A stretch of DNA of 23,018 nucleotides from an uncultured Clostridium sp. (GCA_900540255.1 UQFE01000035.1:1-23018); one strand, 5' to 3'. Positions 15,958 to 22,863 are shown, counted from the stretch's first letter. Numbers and translations: made by a program. Notes: generated by a model not told the origin, from the sequence alone.

Positions 15958-16057
15958 AGGGGTTGTCGCACTAAAAATTTTATACACAATATATTGTTTA
16001 AAAAAATAAAAATCAACACAATATATTGTAGTATTTATTCTTAATGCGACATCCCCT
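15958..16057. repeat. GTCGCA palindromic repeat, copy B (long form, 100 bp)
   Basis: Arms AGGGGTTGTCGCACTAA and TTAATGCGACATCCCCT enclose two copies of the 12-bp palindrome ACAATATATTGT (15986-15997 and 16018-16029) separated by 20 AT-rich bases. Copy A at 3103 equals this element minus one palindrome plus the spacer (32 bases). It lies just beyond the rpsR stop codon. On the minus strand the distal arm ends CCCCTTTTATTTTT, so it probably ends the rpsF-ssb-rpsR transcript. Confidence 0.88.
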
Positions 16058-16070
16058 AATAAACTAATTA

Positions 16071-16313
16071 CTATTCAGTTGTGAATGGTAATAAAGCTAT
16101 GTTTCTTGATCTCTTGATAGCATCAGTTAATTGTCTTTGATGCTTAGCGCAAGTACCAGAGATTCTTCTTGGAAGAATCTTACCTCTTTCTGTAACAAAC
16201 TTTCTTAGTCTGTTGATATCTTTGTAATCTATTGATTCAGCTTTATCTACACAGAAAGCACATACTTTTCTCTTAGATCTTCTCATTTTTCCAGATCTTT
16301 TCATTTCTCTCAT
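16071..16313 (-). CDS. rpsR: 30S ribosomal protein bS18
   Basis: bS18 of the small-subunit platform, 80 residues, partner of bS6. The basic N-terminus is followed by KVCAFCVDK (Cys18, Cys21), and the later CAKHQRQL supplies further Cys/His. This is therefore the zinc-ribbon-capable (C+) form. The core [24 protein letters not shown] is canonical. ATG at 16311-16313 is preceded by AGGAGGG. It is the last gene of the rpsF-ssb-rpsR operon, the standard order in Firmicutes. Confidence 0.97.
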   Translation of the reverse strand: MREMKRSGKMRRSKRKVCAFCVDKAESIDYKDINRLRKFVTERGKILPRRISGTCAKHQRQLTDAIKRSRNIALLPFTTE

Positions 16314-16347
16314 GATGTTTCCCTCCTTATAAAATAATTAGACTTTA

Positions 16348-16779
16348 TTAAAATGGCATATCACCATCATCTACTGGAGTCATATCTCCAAATCCCATAT
16401 CAGGACCTTCTGTTGGAGCACCCCATGTTGAATTATCAGAATTTCTTGAGTATGAATTGCTACCACCGTCATTAGCAGAACCTATGAACTCGAAACTTTC
16501 AACAGCTACATCAGTAGTGTATCTTTTTGTTCCATCTTGAGCATCATAACTACCTGTTCTTATACTTCCAGTAACAGCTATTTGTCTACCCTTTGTAAGG
16601 TATTGTGTAATTGTTTCTCCAGTTTTTCCAAATGCTACACAATTTATAAAGTCTGTTTCATCTTTTTTAAATTGTCTATTTATAGCAACAGTAAATCTAC
16701 AAACTGCAGTACCGCTACCAGCTGCATATCTTAATTCTGGATCTTTTGTAAGTCTACCAATAAGTATAACTTTATTCAT
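16348..16779 (-). CDS. ssb: Single-stranded DNA-binding protein
   Basis: Tetrameric SSB that coats single-stranded DNA during replication and repair. The OB fold covers about 1-105 (MNKVILIGRLTKDPELRY, then FINCVAFGKTGETITQYLTKGRQIAVTGSI). A short Gly/Ser/Asn-rich linker follows, and the acidic tip ends DDGDMPF, the partner-binding C-terminus of bacterial SSB. The length is 143 residues. ATG at 16777-16779 follows AGAGGTG at seven bases, with the rpsF stop codon 13 bases upstream. Its place between rpsF and rpsR is the conserved Firmicute arrangement. Confidence 0.97.
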   Translation of the reverse strand: MNKVILIGRLTKDPELRYAAGSGTAVCRFTVAINRQFKKDETDFINCVAFGKTGETITQYLTKGRQIAVTGSIRTGSYDAQDGTKRYTTDVAVESFEFIGSANDGGSNSYSRNSDNSTWGAPTEGPDMGFGDMTPVDDGDMPF

Positions 16780-16792
16780 TCAAATACACCTC

Positions 16793-17080
16793 TTACGCTT
16801 CGTTTTTAACGATTATGTGTCTTATAACACCATCAGTAATTCTGAAAACTCTGTCTAATTCTTTTGGTAATTCAGGATTAGCTTCGAAGTTAATTAAAGT
16901 ATAGTAACCTTCGTTAACTTTGTTTATTTCGTAAGCAAGCTTTCTCTTACCCCAGAAATCAACATTTTCAACTTTTCCTCCACCGTTTTCTATAACACCT
17001 TGGAACTTTTCAATGTTAGCTTTAACAGCTTCTTCATCAAATGATGGGTGTAATATAAATATAGTTTCGTACTTTCTCAT
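16793..17080 (-). CDS. rpsF: 30S ribosomal protein bS6
   Basis: bS6, about 95 residues, binds 16S rRNA together with bS18. The sequence MRKYETIFILHPSFDEEAV, the core GKRKLAYEINKVNEGYYTLINF and ELPKELDRVFRITDGVIRHIIVK are diagnostic. Start choice: a GTG at 17087-17089 lies inside the Shine-Dalgarno AAGGAGGTG and is not usable. Of the two adjacent ATGs, the one at 17078-17080 has eight bases of spacing and matches the common MRKYE start; the one at 17081-17083 (five bases) would add one Met. First gene of the rpsF-ssb-rpsR operon, with promoter at 17142-17170. Confidence 0.96.
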   Translation of the reverse strand: MRKYETIFILHPSFDEEAVKANIEKFQGVIENGGGKVENVDFWGKRKLAYEINKVNEGYYTLINFEANPELPKELDRVFRITDGVIRHIIVKNEA

Positions 17081-17106
17081 CATTTTCACCTCCTTTGGAC
17101 TTTACG

Positions 17107-17124
17107 GCTACATTTAAATGTAGC
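17107..17124 (-). promoter_or_regulatory. Palindromic hairpin in the rpsF leader, possible S6:S18 site
   Basis: A perfect 18-base palindrome (GCTACATTT/AAATGTAGC) lies in the rpsF leader, about 12 bases before the Shine-Dalgarno sequence. On the transcript the hairpin is followed at once by CCG, ending GTAGCCGTAAAG. Many bacteria carry an S6:S18-binding leader motif with a stem-loop and a bulged CCG by which the complex represses its own operon. The lower helix expected around the bulge is weak here, so this is a candidate only. Confidence 0.4.
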
Positions 17125-17141
17125 AGGGATTACAATTTAAA

Positions 17142-17170
17142 ATTTTATCATTTTATTTTATACTTTTCAA
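17142..17170 (-). promoter_or_regulatory. Promoter of the rpsF-ssb-rpsR operon
   Basis: On the minus strand TTGAAA (17165-17170), a 17-base spacer and TAAAAT (17142-17147). It lies just past the DUF951 stop codon and gives a leader of roughly 55 bases that includes the palindrome at 17107-17124. Confidence 0.75.
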
Positions 17171-17181
17171 GTATTTTTATT

Positions 17182-17373
17182 TTAATTACTTGTTTTAATG
17201 ACCTTTTTTGCATCTTTTTGGAACTTTGATCGTGGTATCATGACAATTCTCCCACATCCCACACATTTTATTTTAATATCTGCACCTAGTCTAATTACTT
17301 CAAATTCCTTACTTCCACAAGGATGCTGCTTTTTCATTTGAACAATATCTCCTAAATCAAATGTTTCAATCAT
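17182..17373 (-). CDS. DUF951 family small protein
   Basis: A 63-residue protein of the DUF951 family (PF06107), common in Firmicutes near the origin and of unknown function. The order is DLGDIVQMKKQHPCGSKEFEV, then GADIKIKCVGCGRIVMIPRSKF. Cys19, Cys37 and Cys40 with His17 look like a small zinc-ribbon-type site, and the GDIVQMKK/RLGADIKIKC strands suggest a small beta-barrel, possibly nucleic-acid binding; this last point is inference. ATG at 17371-17373 follows AAGGGGGAAG. It lies 68 bases downstream of the mscS-like gene and just upstream of the rpsF promoter. Confidence 0.88.
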   Translation of the reverse strand: MIETFDLGDIVQMKKQHPCGSKEFEVIRLGADIKIKCVGCGRIVMIPRSKFQKDAKKVIKTSN

Positions 17374-17441
17374 AATACTTCCCCCTTTTGTTAGTTACAA
17401 GTTGCAATTCTTTTTCACTTAAATTTTTATATTATTTAAAA

Positions 17442-18311
17442 TTAATCATTTTTTATTATTTTAGTCTTTGGATATGGAATTTCTATTCCTACATTATCTA
17501 ATTCTATTTTTATTTCTTTTCTTAATTCCCTTTCCATTTCCCATTGACTTAGTGGCACTGCCATTCCAATTACTCTAATTGTAACCCCTGAAGAATTTAA
17601 AGAATTTACTCCTAATACCTTTATATCTCCCCTAATTTTATCTGCATGTTTTTCTTGAAATTTCTTATTAACTTTTTTAATTAACTCTATAGTTTCATCA
17701 ATATTTTCTTCATATGCAATTTCAACATCTACTATAAATCTAATATTTCCTCTAGAATGATTAGTTACTTCTAAAACAGAACCATTTGGAATCAAATGTA
17801 AGTCTCCTGTAAAATCTCTTAAATTAGTTGTTCTTATTCCAATACTCTCAACTATCCCTTGAAATTTTCCAATTGTTACATGATCACCTATTCCATATTG
17901 ATCTTCAAATAAAATAAAAAAACCATTAATAATATCCTTAACAAGACTTTGTGCTCCAATACCAATTGCAAAGCCTCCAACACTAACTAATGCTACAGGT
18001 ATTTTAGTTAATATATCATATAATATCGTTGCTATTCCTATAATATATACACTATATTTTAATATACTTTTAAGTACTCCACCAATTGTTATGGCCTTTT
18101 GCGGATCTAATGAAAAAGCCATTTTACTTTGTACTTGCTTATCAACAAACTTATTAATTAATTTATTTCCTATTTTAATTGAAAAATACATTAAAACAGC
18201 TATAAAAATAAATACTATAGCCTTTTGTATTATTAAGTCTAAATTTATTTTTTTAACAAAAAATTCAAACAACTTCCTGCCTGAATAAATCCAATTTGTA
18301 AATGCATACAT
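17442..18311 (-). CDS. MscS-type mechanosensitive ion channel
   Basis: A small-conductance mechanosensitive channel protein, 289 residues, that would open on membrane tension to release solutes in osmotic downshock. Three membrane segments are visible: about 28-49 (IVFIFIAVLMYFSIKIG), 75-97 (LKYSVYIIGIATILYDIL) and the pore-lining 104-133 (VGGFAIGIGAQSLVKDIINGF, Gly/Ala-rich as in MscS TM3). The cytoplasmic beta domain follows with EDQYGIGDHVTIGKFQGIVESIG and LIPNGSVLEVTNHSRG, then the alpha/beta vestibule. ATG at 18309-18311 follows AGAGGT. It lies 18 bases behind the DUF3343 gene, so they are probably cotranscribed, with DUF951 next. Confidence 0.93.
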   Translation of the reverse strand: MYAFTNWIYSGRKLFEFFVKKINLDLIIQKAIVFIFIAVLMYFSIKIGNKLINKFVDKQVQSKMAFSLDPQKAITIGGVLKSILKYSVYIIGIATILYDILTKIPVALVSVGGFAIGIGAQSLVKDIINGFFILFEDQYGIGDHVTIGKFQGIVESIGIRTTNLRDFTGDLHLIPNGSVLEVTNHSRGNIRFIVDVEIAYEENIDETIELIKKVNKKFQEKHADKIRGDIKVLGVNSLNSSGVTIRVIGMAVPLSQWEMERELRKEIKIELDNVGIEIPYPKTKIIKND

Positions 18312-18329
18312 TTTTGTACCTCTTTTGTT

Positions 18330-18569
18330 CTATTTAATTAATATATATTCTGTTTCATTTCGTTTATATATATTTTTAAATTCAATTTCTTTATTTTCAA
18401 TTATTGAATTTATTTCATCATCACTTTCAATTCTTACACAAATTCCACAACTTTGAGTAATTAATGTTGGAGTTGGCATAATCCTAAACTTGTAATTTTT
18501 CATAGCTAACTTTTTATCAGCAGTCATAGCATCATGTGTATTTTTAAATACTATTATATAGTAATTCAT
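18330..18569 (-). CDS. DUF3343 protein (putative Se/S carrier-like)
   Basis: A 79-residue protein matching the DUF3343 family (PF11823, described as Se/S carrier-like). The order is YYIIVFKNTHDAMTADKKL, then KFRIMPTPTLITQSCGICVRI and a C-terminal DEINSIIENKEI-FKNIYK. Cys41 and Cys44 in SCGIC are the likely functional cysteines. ATG at 18567-18569 follows AGGAGGA. It heads the leftward DUF3343-mscS-DUF951 run and is divergent from the cysteine desulfurase-like gene at 18769. The same pairing occurs in selenium/molybdenum hydroxylase loci of other Firmicutes, although no selD or xdh genes lie within this window. A sulfur or selenium handling role is inferred from that family association. Confidence 0.85.
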   Translation of the reverse strand: MNYYIIVFKNTHDAMTADKKLAMKNYKFRIMPTPTLITQSCGICVRIESDDEINSIIENKEIEFKNIYKRNETEYILIK

Positions 18570-18673
18570 TTATCTTCCTCCTTAATATTAGTATATTTAA
18601 TTATATTATAACGTTTTTTTTATTTTTATAAATATTTAATATATCAATATATTTTTACATATTTTCCCTAGAT

Positions 18674-18749
18674 TTTGTTGCAATTTTATTTATTTATTTT
18701 ATTATAATATGTGAGCATATTTATTATAATACATATATTTGTTGCAATT
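18674..18749 (+). promoter_or_regulatory. Upstream region of the desulfurase-like gene: direct repeats and -10 boxes
   Basis: The 199-base divergent gap 18570-18768 contains no gene. The 12-mer TTTGTTGCAATT occurs twice in direct orientation (18674-18685 and 18738-18749). Two TATAAT boxes are present (18703-18708 and 18725-18730). TTGCAA at 18678-18683 lies 19 bases before the first, which is longer than ideal. The second repeat copy sits between the -10 boxes and the ribosome binding site AAAGGAG, so the pair could be operator half-sites or chance in AT-rich DNA. Confidence 0.35.
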
Positions 18750-18768
18750 AAAATTAAAGGAGTAATAT

Positions 18769-19926
18769 ATGAAAGTTTATTTAGACAATGGAAGCACATC
18801 TTTTCCTAAACCTAAAGCTGTAGCTGATTCAATATATAATTATTTAATTAATAATGGAGGCAATCCTGGAAGGTCTAACCATGAAAAATCATTAGAAGCT
18901 AATAGAATTTTATATGATACTAGAAATGAAATTTGTGACTTTTTTAATTTTAAAAAGACAGAAAACGTAATTTTCACTAATAATATTACATCATCTTTAA
19001 ACATTTTAATTAATGGAATTATTAAAGATGGAGATCATATAATAACTTCATCAATGGAACATAATGCAGTAATTCGTCCACTATATAATCTTTCCCAAAA
19101 TTTAAATATAAAATTAGATATTGCACAAGCTAATTCTCAAGGATTAGTTGATATAAATTCAATAAAATCCCTTATTAAACCTAATACCAAACTAATAATA
19201 ATCACACATGCATCAAATGTAACTGGCTCTATTCAACCAATTAAAGATATAGGTAAACTATGTAAAGAAAATAACATTTTCTTTATATTAGATAGTGCAC
19301 AAAGTGCTGGTGTTCTTGATATAGATTTTGAGGAATTTTTCTTAGATGCATTAGCCTTTACTGGCCATAAAAGCCTTTTAGGTCCTCAAGGTATTGGAGG
19401 TTTTATAATTAATGATAAATTAAATGAAATTTGTACACCTACAATTTTAGGTGGTACAGGTAGTTTATCTCATTCATTAACTCAACCTGATTTTTTACCT
19501 GATAAATTTGAATCTGGAACACTAAATATTCCTGGAATTATAGGACTTAATGAAGCAATTAAATTTATAAATAATGAAGGCTTAAATACAATTTATGAAC
19601 ATAACAGTTATTTAAGATCATATTTAATTTCTGAATTATTAAATATTCCAAATTATAATATTATTGGTACTTTAGATGGATCACTTTCTACATCTTGTGT
19701 TTCTATAACTCACTCAAAACTTGATGTAAGTGAATTATCTTATATTTTAGATTCTGAATTTAATATTAGTAATAGGAGTGGATTACATTGTGCACCACTT
19801 GCTCATAAAACAATAGGAACTTTTCCAAATGGTACTGTTAGATTAAGCGTTGGTTATTTTAATACAACTGAAGAAATTAAATATACCTTAGATTGTTTAA
19901 ATAAAATAAATAATATTTATAAATAA
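18769..19926 (+). CDS. Cysteine desulfurase family aminotransferase (class V, PLP)
   Basis: A 385-residue class V PLP enzyme of the cysteine desulfurase-like group resembling the EF2568-type subfamily (TIGR01977). Residues seen: YLDNGSTSFPKP at the start, His98 in SSMEHNAVIRP, Asp175 and Gln178 in LDSAQSAG, the PLP Schiff-base Lys201 in FTGHKSLLGPQG, and Cys341 in GLHCAPLAHKTIG as the likely sulfur acceptor. Such enzymes take sulfur (or selenium) from cysteine (or selenocysteine) onto the active-site Cys. The divergent DUF3343 gene is the obvious candidate partner. No iscU, nifU or thiI is adjacent, so it does not look like the main Fe-S cluster system. ATG at 18769 follows AAAGGAG. It is on the lagging strand, 61 bases before yyaC. 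Confidence 0.92.
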   Translation: MKVYLDNGSTSFPKPKAVADSIYNYLINNGGNPGRSNHEKSLEANRILYDTRNEICDFFNFKKTENVIFTNNITSSLNILINGIIKDGDHIITSSMEHNAVIRPLYNLSQNLNIKLDIAQANSQGLVDINSIKSLIKPNTKLIIITHASNVTGSIQPIKDIGKLCKENNIFFILDSAQSAGVLDIDFEEFFLDALAFTGHKSLLGPQGIGGFIINDKLNEICTPTILGGTGSLSHSLTQPDFLPDKFESGTLNIPGIIGLNEAIKFINNEGLNTIYEHNSYLRSYLISELLNIPNYNIIGTLDGSLSTSCVSITHSKLDVSELSYILDSEFNISNRSGLHCAPLAHKTIGTFPNGTVRLSVGYFNTTEEIKYTLDCLNKINNIYK

Positions 19927-19987
19927 TATTATTATAATGTATATGTTCCATTATTATTGTCGATACTTTCAATAGGAGGGTATTGAT

Positions 19988-20560
19988 ATGAATGATTGCT
20001 TTACATTAGATTCATTATCACCTAATTCTCATTCAGAACTAGGTGATTATTTATATATAAAATTAAAAGATATTAAATCTCAAAATCGTCCTATAATATT
20101 TTTATGTATAGGTACTGATCGTGCAACTGGAGATTCTTTAGGACCATTAATTGGATATAAATTAAAGGATTTATCTCAAAAAAATATTTATATTTATGGT
20201 TCATTAGAATATCCTATTCATTCAGTTAATTTAGTAGAAATATTAAATAAAATTAAATGTAATTTTAAAAATCCATTTATCATTGGAATAGATGCATCCT
20301 TAGGTGATGTACAGCAAATTGGCAAAATATTCATTGAAGACTTACCATTGCATCCTGGTTTAGCTTTAAATAAAAACTTACCTGAAGTAGGAGAAATGAA
20401 TATAAAAGGCGTTGTTAATATTTCTGGAAGCTTAGATTTCATGATGCTTCAAAATACTAGATTATTTGTTGTCATGTCATTAGCTGATTGTATATCTAAC
20501 GGAATTAAATATTTTATAAATAAATGTATCTCAGATAATACTTTATTATCTTATGATTAA
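19988..20560 (+). CDS. yyaC: Spore protease-like protein YyaC
   Basis: A 190-residue YyaC-family protein, found only in endospore formers and structurally related to the germination protease GPR and hydrogenase maturation proteases. The core reads PIIFLCIGTDRATGDSLGPLIG (Asp/Gly-rich first loop), YGSLEYPIHSVNLVE, PFIIGIDASLGDVQQIGKI, GLALNKNLPEVGEMNIKGVVNISG and LQNTRLFVVMSLADCISNGI. The acidic residues in GTDRATGDS and GIDASLGD are in the places expected for the fold's catalytic or metal site. Its exact substrate is not known. ATG at 19988 follows AGGAGGG (19974-19980). It may be read from the upstream aminotransferase gene or from its own promoter. Terminated by the hairpin at 20572-20621. 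It indicates a spore-forming host. Confidence 0.93.
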   Translation: MNDCFTLDSLSPNSHSELGDYLYIKLKDIKSQNRPIIFLCIGTDRATGDSLGPLIGYKLKDLSQKNIYIYGSLEYPIHSVNLVEILNKIKCNFKNPFIIGIDASLGDVQQIGKIFIEDLPLHPGLALNKNLPEVGEMNIKGVVNISGSLDFMMLQNTRLFVVMSLADCISNGIKYFINKCISDNTLLSYD

Positions 20561-20571
20561 TATCTAAATAT

Positions 20572-20621
20572 AAAATGACATAGCCATAATAAATTTTTTT
20601 ATTATAACTATGTCATTTTTT
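20572..20621. terminator. Bidirectional terminator between yyaC and the DUF4446 gene
   Basis: AAAATGACATAG (20572-20583) pairs perfectly with CTATGTCATTTT (20608-20619). The stem continues inward as ATAATAAA/TTTATTAT, leaving only a small AT loop. A and T tails suit both converging genes. The DUF4446 stop codon (20620-20622) abuts it. Confidence 0.92.
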
Positions 20622-21123
20622 AATTTTTACTATTTATTGCTTCATTTAATACATGAATTTCTTCTTCTGATAAATCATATCTTGATATTCCCTTATCAAT
20701 AGGCTTTGCATAAGTTGTGCTATCATGCCTAGAATATATTCCTGTTATAATAACACCATCATTAAATGAATCTAATATTGCTACTGAAAAACTTAAATCA
20801 CTTCCAATATCCTCAAAAGCTTTATATCTCATTATAGCAATTTTATTTACACACCCTTTCATTTCTTCAGAAAGATTCTTACATTCATTCATTGCCATTT
20901 CTGATTTTTCAAGTGCTTTTTCAATGTTATCTAAATTATCATTAATAACTTCCTCTAAGTTTTTATTATTAACTCCCCTCATCATCTTTCTATATTTCTT
21001 TTCAAGCTTATTTACAGATGATAATAATATTAAATTCATTATTAATAACAATACAGTTATTATTATTAATCCTATAACTATAAAGATTGAATATTGACTG
21101 ATTATTTCTATTATTTTGTTCAT
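20620..21123 (-). CDS. DUF4446 family membrane protein
   Basis: A 167-residue protein of the DUF4446 family (PF14584), regularly found next to parB in clostridia; function unknown. One N-terminal membrane helix (about 12-36, FIVIGLIIITVLLLIMNLILL) is followed by a basic and heptad-like stretch (VNKLEKKYRKMMRG, then LEEVINDNLDNIEKALEKSEMAM), likely a coiled coil. The conserved C-terminal domain has IAIMRYKAFEDIGSDLSFSVAILDSFNDGVIITGIYSR, then the ending DLSEEEIHVLNEAI. ATG at 21121-21123 follows GAAGGGAAG. It is separated from parB by only 39 bases that hold a parS site and is probably cotranscribed with parAB. A role in chromosome segregation or division is suggested by place only. Confidence 0.88.
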   Translation of the reverse strand: MNKIIEIISQYSIFIVIGLIIITVLLLIMNLILLSSVNKLEKKYRKMMRGVNNKNLEEVINDNLDNIEKALEKSEMAMNECKNLSEEMKGCVNKIAIMRYKAFEDIGSDLSFSVAILDSFNDGVIITGIYSRHDSTTYAKPIDKGISRYDLSEEEIHVLNEAINSKN

Positions 21124-21142
21124 CCTTTGCTACTTCCCTTCA

Positions 21143-21164
21143 AAATGTTTCACGTGAAACATTT
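21143..21164. other. parS site 1 (ParB-binding centromere)
   Basis: A perfect 16-bp parS consensus, TGTTTCACGTGAAACA, at 21146-21161, extended to a 22-bp perfect palindrome. It lies directly after parB and touches its stop codon (21163-21165). This matches the known Firmicute habit of parS sites within and near the parAB locus. Confidence 0.96.
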
Positions 21165-22041
21165 ATAAATTAATTATTTCTAGAATTCTTTGTAAATCTT
21201 CCTCTGAGTAGTATTCAATTTCAATCTTCCCCTTATTATTTTTATTGGTTACATTAACTTTAGTACCAAAGTAATTTTCTAACTTTTCTATAACTTCCTT
21301 ATAATATGGGTTAGTTTCCTTTTTGGCTTTACTTTTGCTTGGTTCTGATTTAGTTTTTAGTTTTCTTATTAAAAATTCTAATTCTCTTACTGATAATTTA
21401 TCATCAATAACATTTTGTGCTAATTCACATTGAAGTTTACTATCTGTAATAGCTAATAACGCTCTTCCATGCCCTTCTGAAATAACTCCTTCAATAATAT
21501 ATTGTTGAACATCCTCACTTAGATTTAATAATCTCATAGTATTAGTTATTGCAACACGTGATTTTCCTATTCTTTTACTTAATTGTTCCTGAGTTAAATC
21601 AAAATCAGTTATAAGCTTTTTATATGCTATAGCTTCTTCTATAGAATTTAAATCTTCCCTCTGAATATTTTCAATTAATGATATTTCTAGTATTTGTTTT
21701 TCTGTTAAATCCATTATTACAGCTGGTATTTCTTTTATTCCTATATATTTTGCTGCTCTCCATCTTCTTTCTCCAGCAACAATTATATAATCATCTTTAT
21801 CTTTTCTTAAAATTAATGGTTGAATAATTCCATTACTCTTTATAGATTCAGCAAGTTCCATAATTTTTTCATCATCAAATGATTTTCTTGGCTGACTTTC
21901 ATTACTCTTAATTAAATTAATATCAATTAAAGAATATCCATTATCATCATTTTTATCTTTACCTTTTTTAGGTTCTAAAATTACAGTATCTTCAGGTATA
22001 AGAGCATTTAGCCCTTTACCTAATCCAAACCTTTTACTCAT
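21163..22041 (-). CDS. parB: Chromosome-partitioning protein ParB (Spo0J)
   Basis: The CTP-dependent DNA clamp that loads at parS, spreads and recruits SMC. With 292 residues it has the normal length. The N-terminus MSKRFGLGKGLNALIPE is the ParA-stimulating type, with basic KRFGLGKG. The CTP-binding motifs are GERRWRAA (90-97) and ENIQRED (124-130). A helix-turn-helix for parS lies at about 148-170 (LTQEQLSKRIGKSRVAITNTMRLL). The C-terminal dimerisation and DNA-binding end is YKEVIEKLENYFGTKV, then SEEDLQRILEIINL. Start choice: a GTG at 22048-22050 is part of the Shine-Dalgarno AAAGGGTG; ATG at 22039-22041 fits spacing and homologues. Fourteen bases separate it from the parA stop codon. No noc gene is visible. 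Confidence 0.97.
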   Translation of the reverse strand: MSKRFGLGKGLNALIPEDTVILEPKKGKDKNDDNGYSLIDINLIKSNESQPRKSFDDEKIMELAESIKSNGIIQPLILRKDKDDYIIVAGERRWRAAKYIGIKEIPAVIMDLTEKQILEISLIENIQREDLNSIEEAIAYKKLITDFDLTQEQLSKRIGKSRVAITNTMRLLNLSEDVQQYIIEGVISEGHGRALLAITDSKLQCELAQNVIDDKLSVRELEFLIRKLKTKSEPSKSKAKKETNPYYKEVIEKLENYFGTKVNVTNKNNKGKIEIEYYSEEDLQRILEIINL

Positions 22042-22055
22042 AATTTTCACCCTTT

Positions 22056-22817
22056 CTATTGCTTACTTAAAAATTCTTTAGCAAATTTCTTATATGCTAT
22101 AGCACCTTTACATTTATCATCATAAAGCATTATTGGTAACCCAAAGCTTGGTGCTTCTGCTAACCTTATGTTTCTTGCAATAGTTGCATCATATACTTTA
22201 TCATTAAAGAATTTTTTTGCCTCATCATACACTTCATTACTTAAGTTAGTTCTATAATCATACATAGTCATTAATACACCTTCTATATCCAATGACTTAT
22301 TTAATGATTTTTTAACTAATTGAATTGTATTAATTAGTTGTCCAACACCTTCTAATGCATAAAATTCACATTGAATAGGAATTAATACAGAATCAACAGC
22401 TGTTAACGCATTTATAGTTAAAACTCCTAATGATGGTGGGCAGTCTATAAATATAAAATCATATTGATCTTTTATTTTAGATATTTCTCTTAAAAGTATA
22501 GTTTCTCTATCTTTTATACCTATAATTTCAACTTCTGCACCAGCTAATTCCATAGTAGATGGGGCTATGTATAAATTAGGAATTAATTCACTCTTTATAA
22601 TAACTTGTCCTAATGAAACATTATTTGTTAAAACATCATACATTGAAACTTCTAAATTTCTCTTATCTAAGCCTAATCCACTAGTAGTATTTCCCTGTGG
22701 ATCTATATCTATTGTTAATACTTTATATCCTTCCATAGCAAGAAAAGCACATAAATTTATATTAGTAGTAGTTTTTCCAACTCCACCTTTTTGATTAAAA
22801 ATACAAATTTTTTTCAT
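22056..22817 (-). CDS. parA: Chromosome-partitioning ATPase ParA (Soj)
   Basis: A Walker-type partition ATPase, 253 residues, that works with ParB/parS in origin segregation and, in Bacillus, regulates DnaA. The deviant Walker A is KGGVGKTT (10-17). The A' motif is TIDIDPQGN (35-43), with Walker B FIFIDCPPSLG (121-131). ECPIQCEFYALEG-like residues (IPIQCEFYALEGVGQL) and ARNIRLAEAPSFGLPI near 215 are typical of the Soj group. The protein begins directly with the Walker region, so it is the small chromosomal type (ParA Ib/Soj), without an N-terminal DNA-binding domain. ATG at 22815-22817 follows AGAGGA at 22830-22835, which lies in a hairpin (22826-22842). Cotranscribed with parB. Confidence 0.97.
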   Translation of the reverse strand: MKKICIFNQKGGVGKTTTNINLCAFLAMEGYKVLTIDIDPQGNTTSGLGLDKRNLEVSMYDVLTNNVSLGQVIIKSELIPNLYIAPSTMELAGAEVEIIGIKDRETILLREISKIKDQYDFIFIDCPPSLGVLTINALTAVDSVLIPIQCEFYALEGVGQLINTIQLVKKSLNKSLDIEGVLMTMYDYRTNLSNEVYDEAKKFFNDKVYDATIARNIRLAEAPSFGLPIMLYDDKCKGAIAYKKFAKEFLSKQ

Positions 22818-22825
22818 TGATAAAA

Positions 22826-22842
22826 AGTCCTCTTTAAGGACT
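22826..22842 (-). promoter_or_regulatory. Hairpin that covers the parA ribosome binding site
   Basis: AGTCCT and AGGACT are perfect 6-bp inverted arms around a five-base loop in the parA leader. The Shine-Dalgarno bases AGAGGA are shared between loop and 3' arm. On the transcript the hairpin is followed by TTTTTATCA and then the start codon, so it could hinder initiation or act as a weak attenuator. An upstream purine run (AAGGGGGTGGA, 22843-22853) could be a standby site. No ligand or protein is known for this. Confidence 0.5.
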
Positions 22843-22863
22843 CCACCCCCTTCCCATATTTAT

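Noticed and set aside
19939..19968. Sigma-G-like promoter for yyaC (GTATA, 18 bases, GATACTT)
   Set aside because: The -10 fit is only partial and the start would fall inside the ribosome binding site, so I do not list it as a feature, though a sporulation promoter is plausible here.
20717..21097. Plus-strand open frame opposite the DUF4446 gene
   Set aside because: The minus strand encodes a recognisable DUF4446 protein; the opposite frame has no Shine-Dalgarno sequence.
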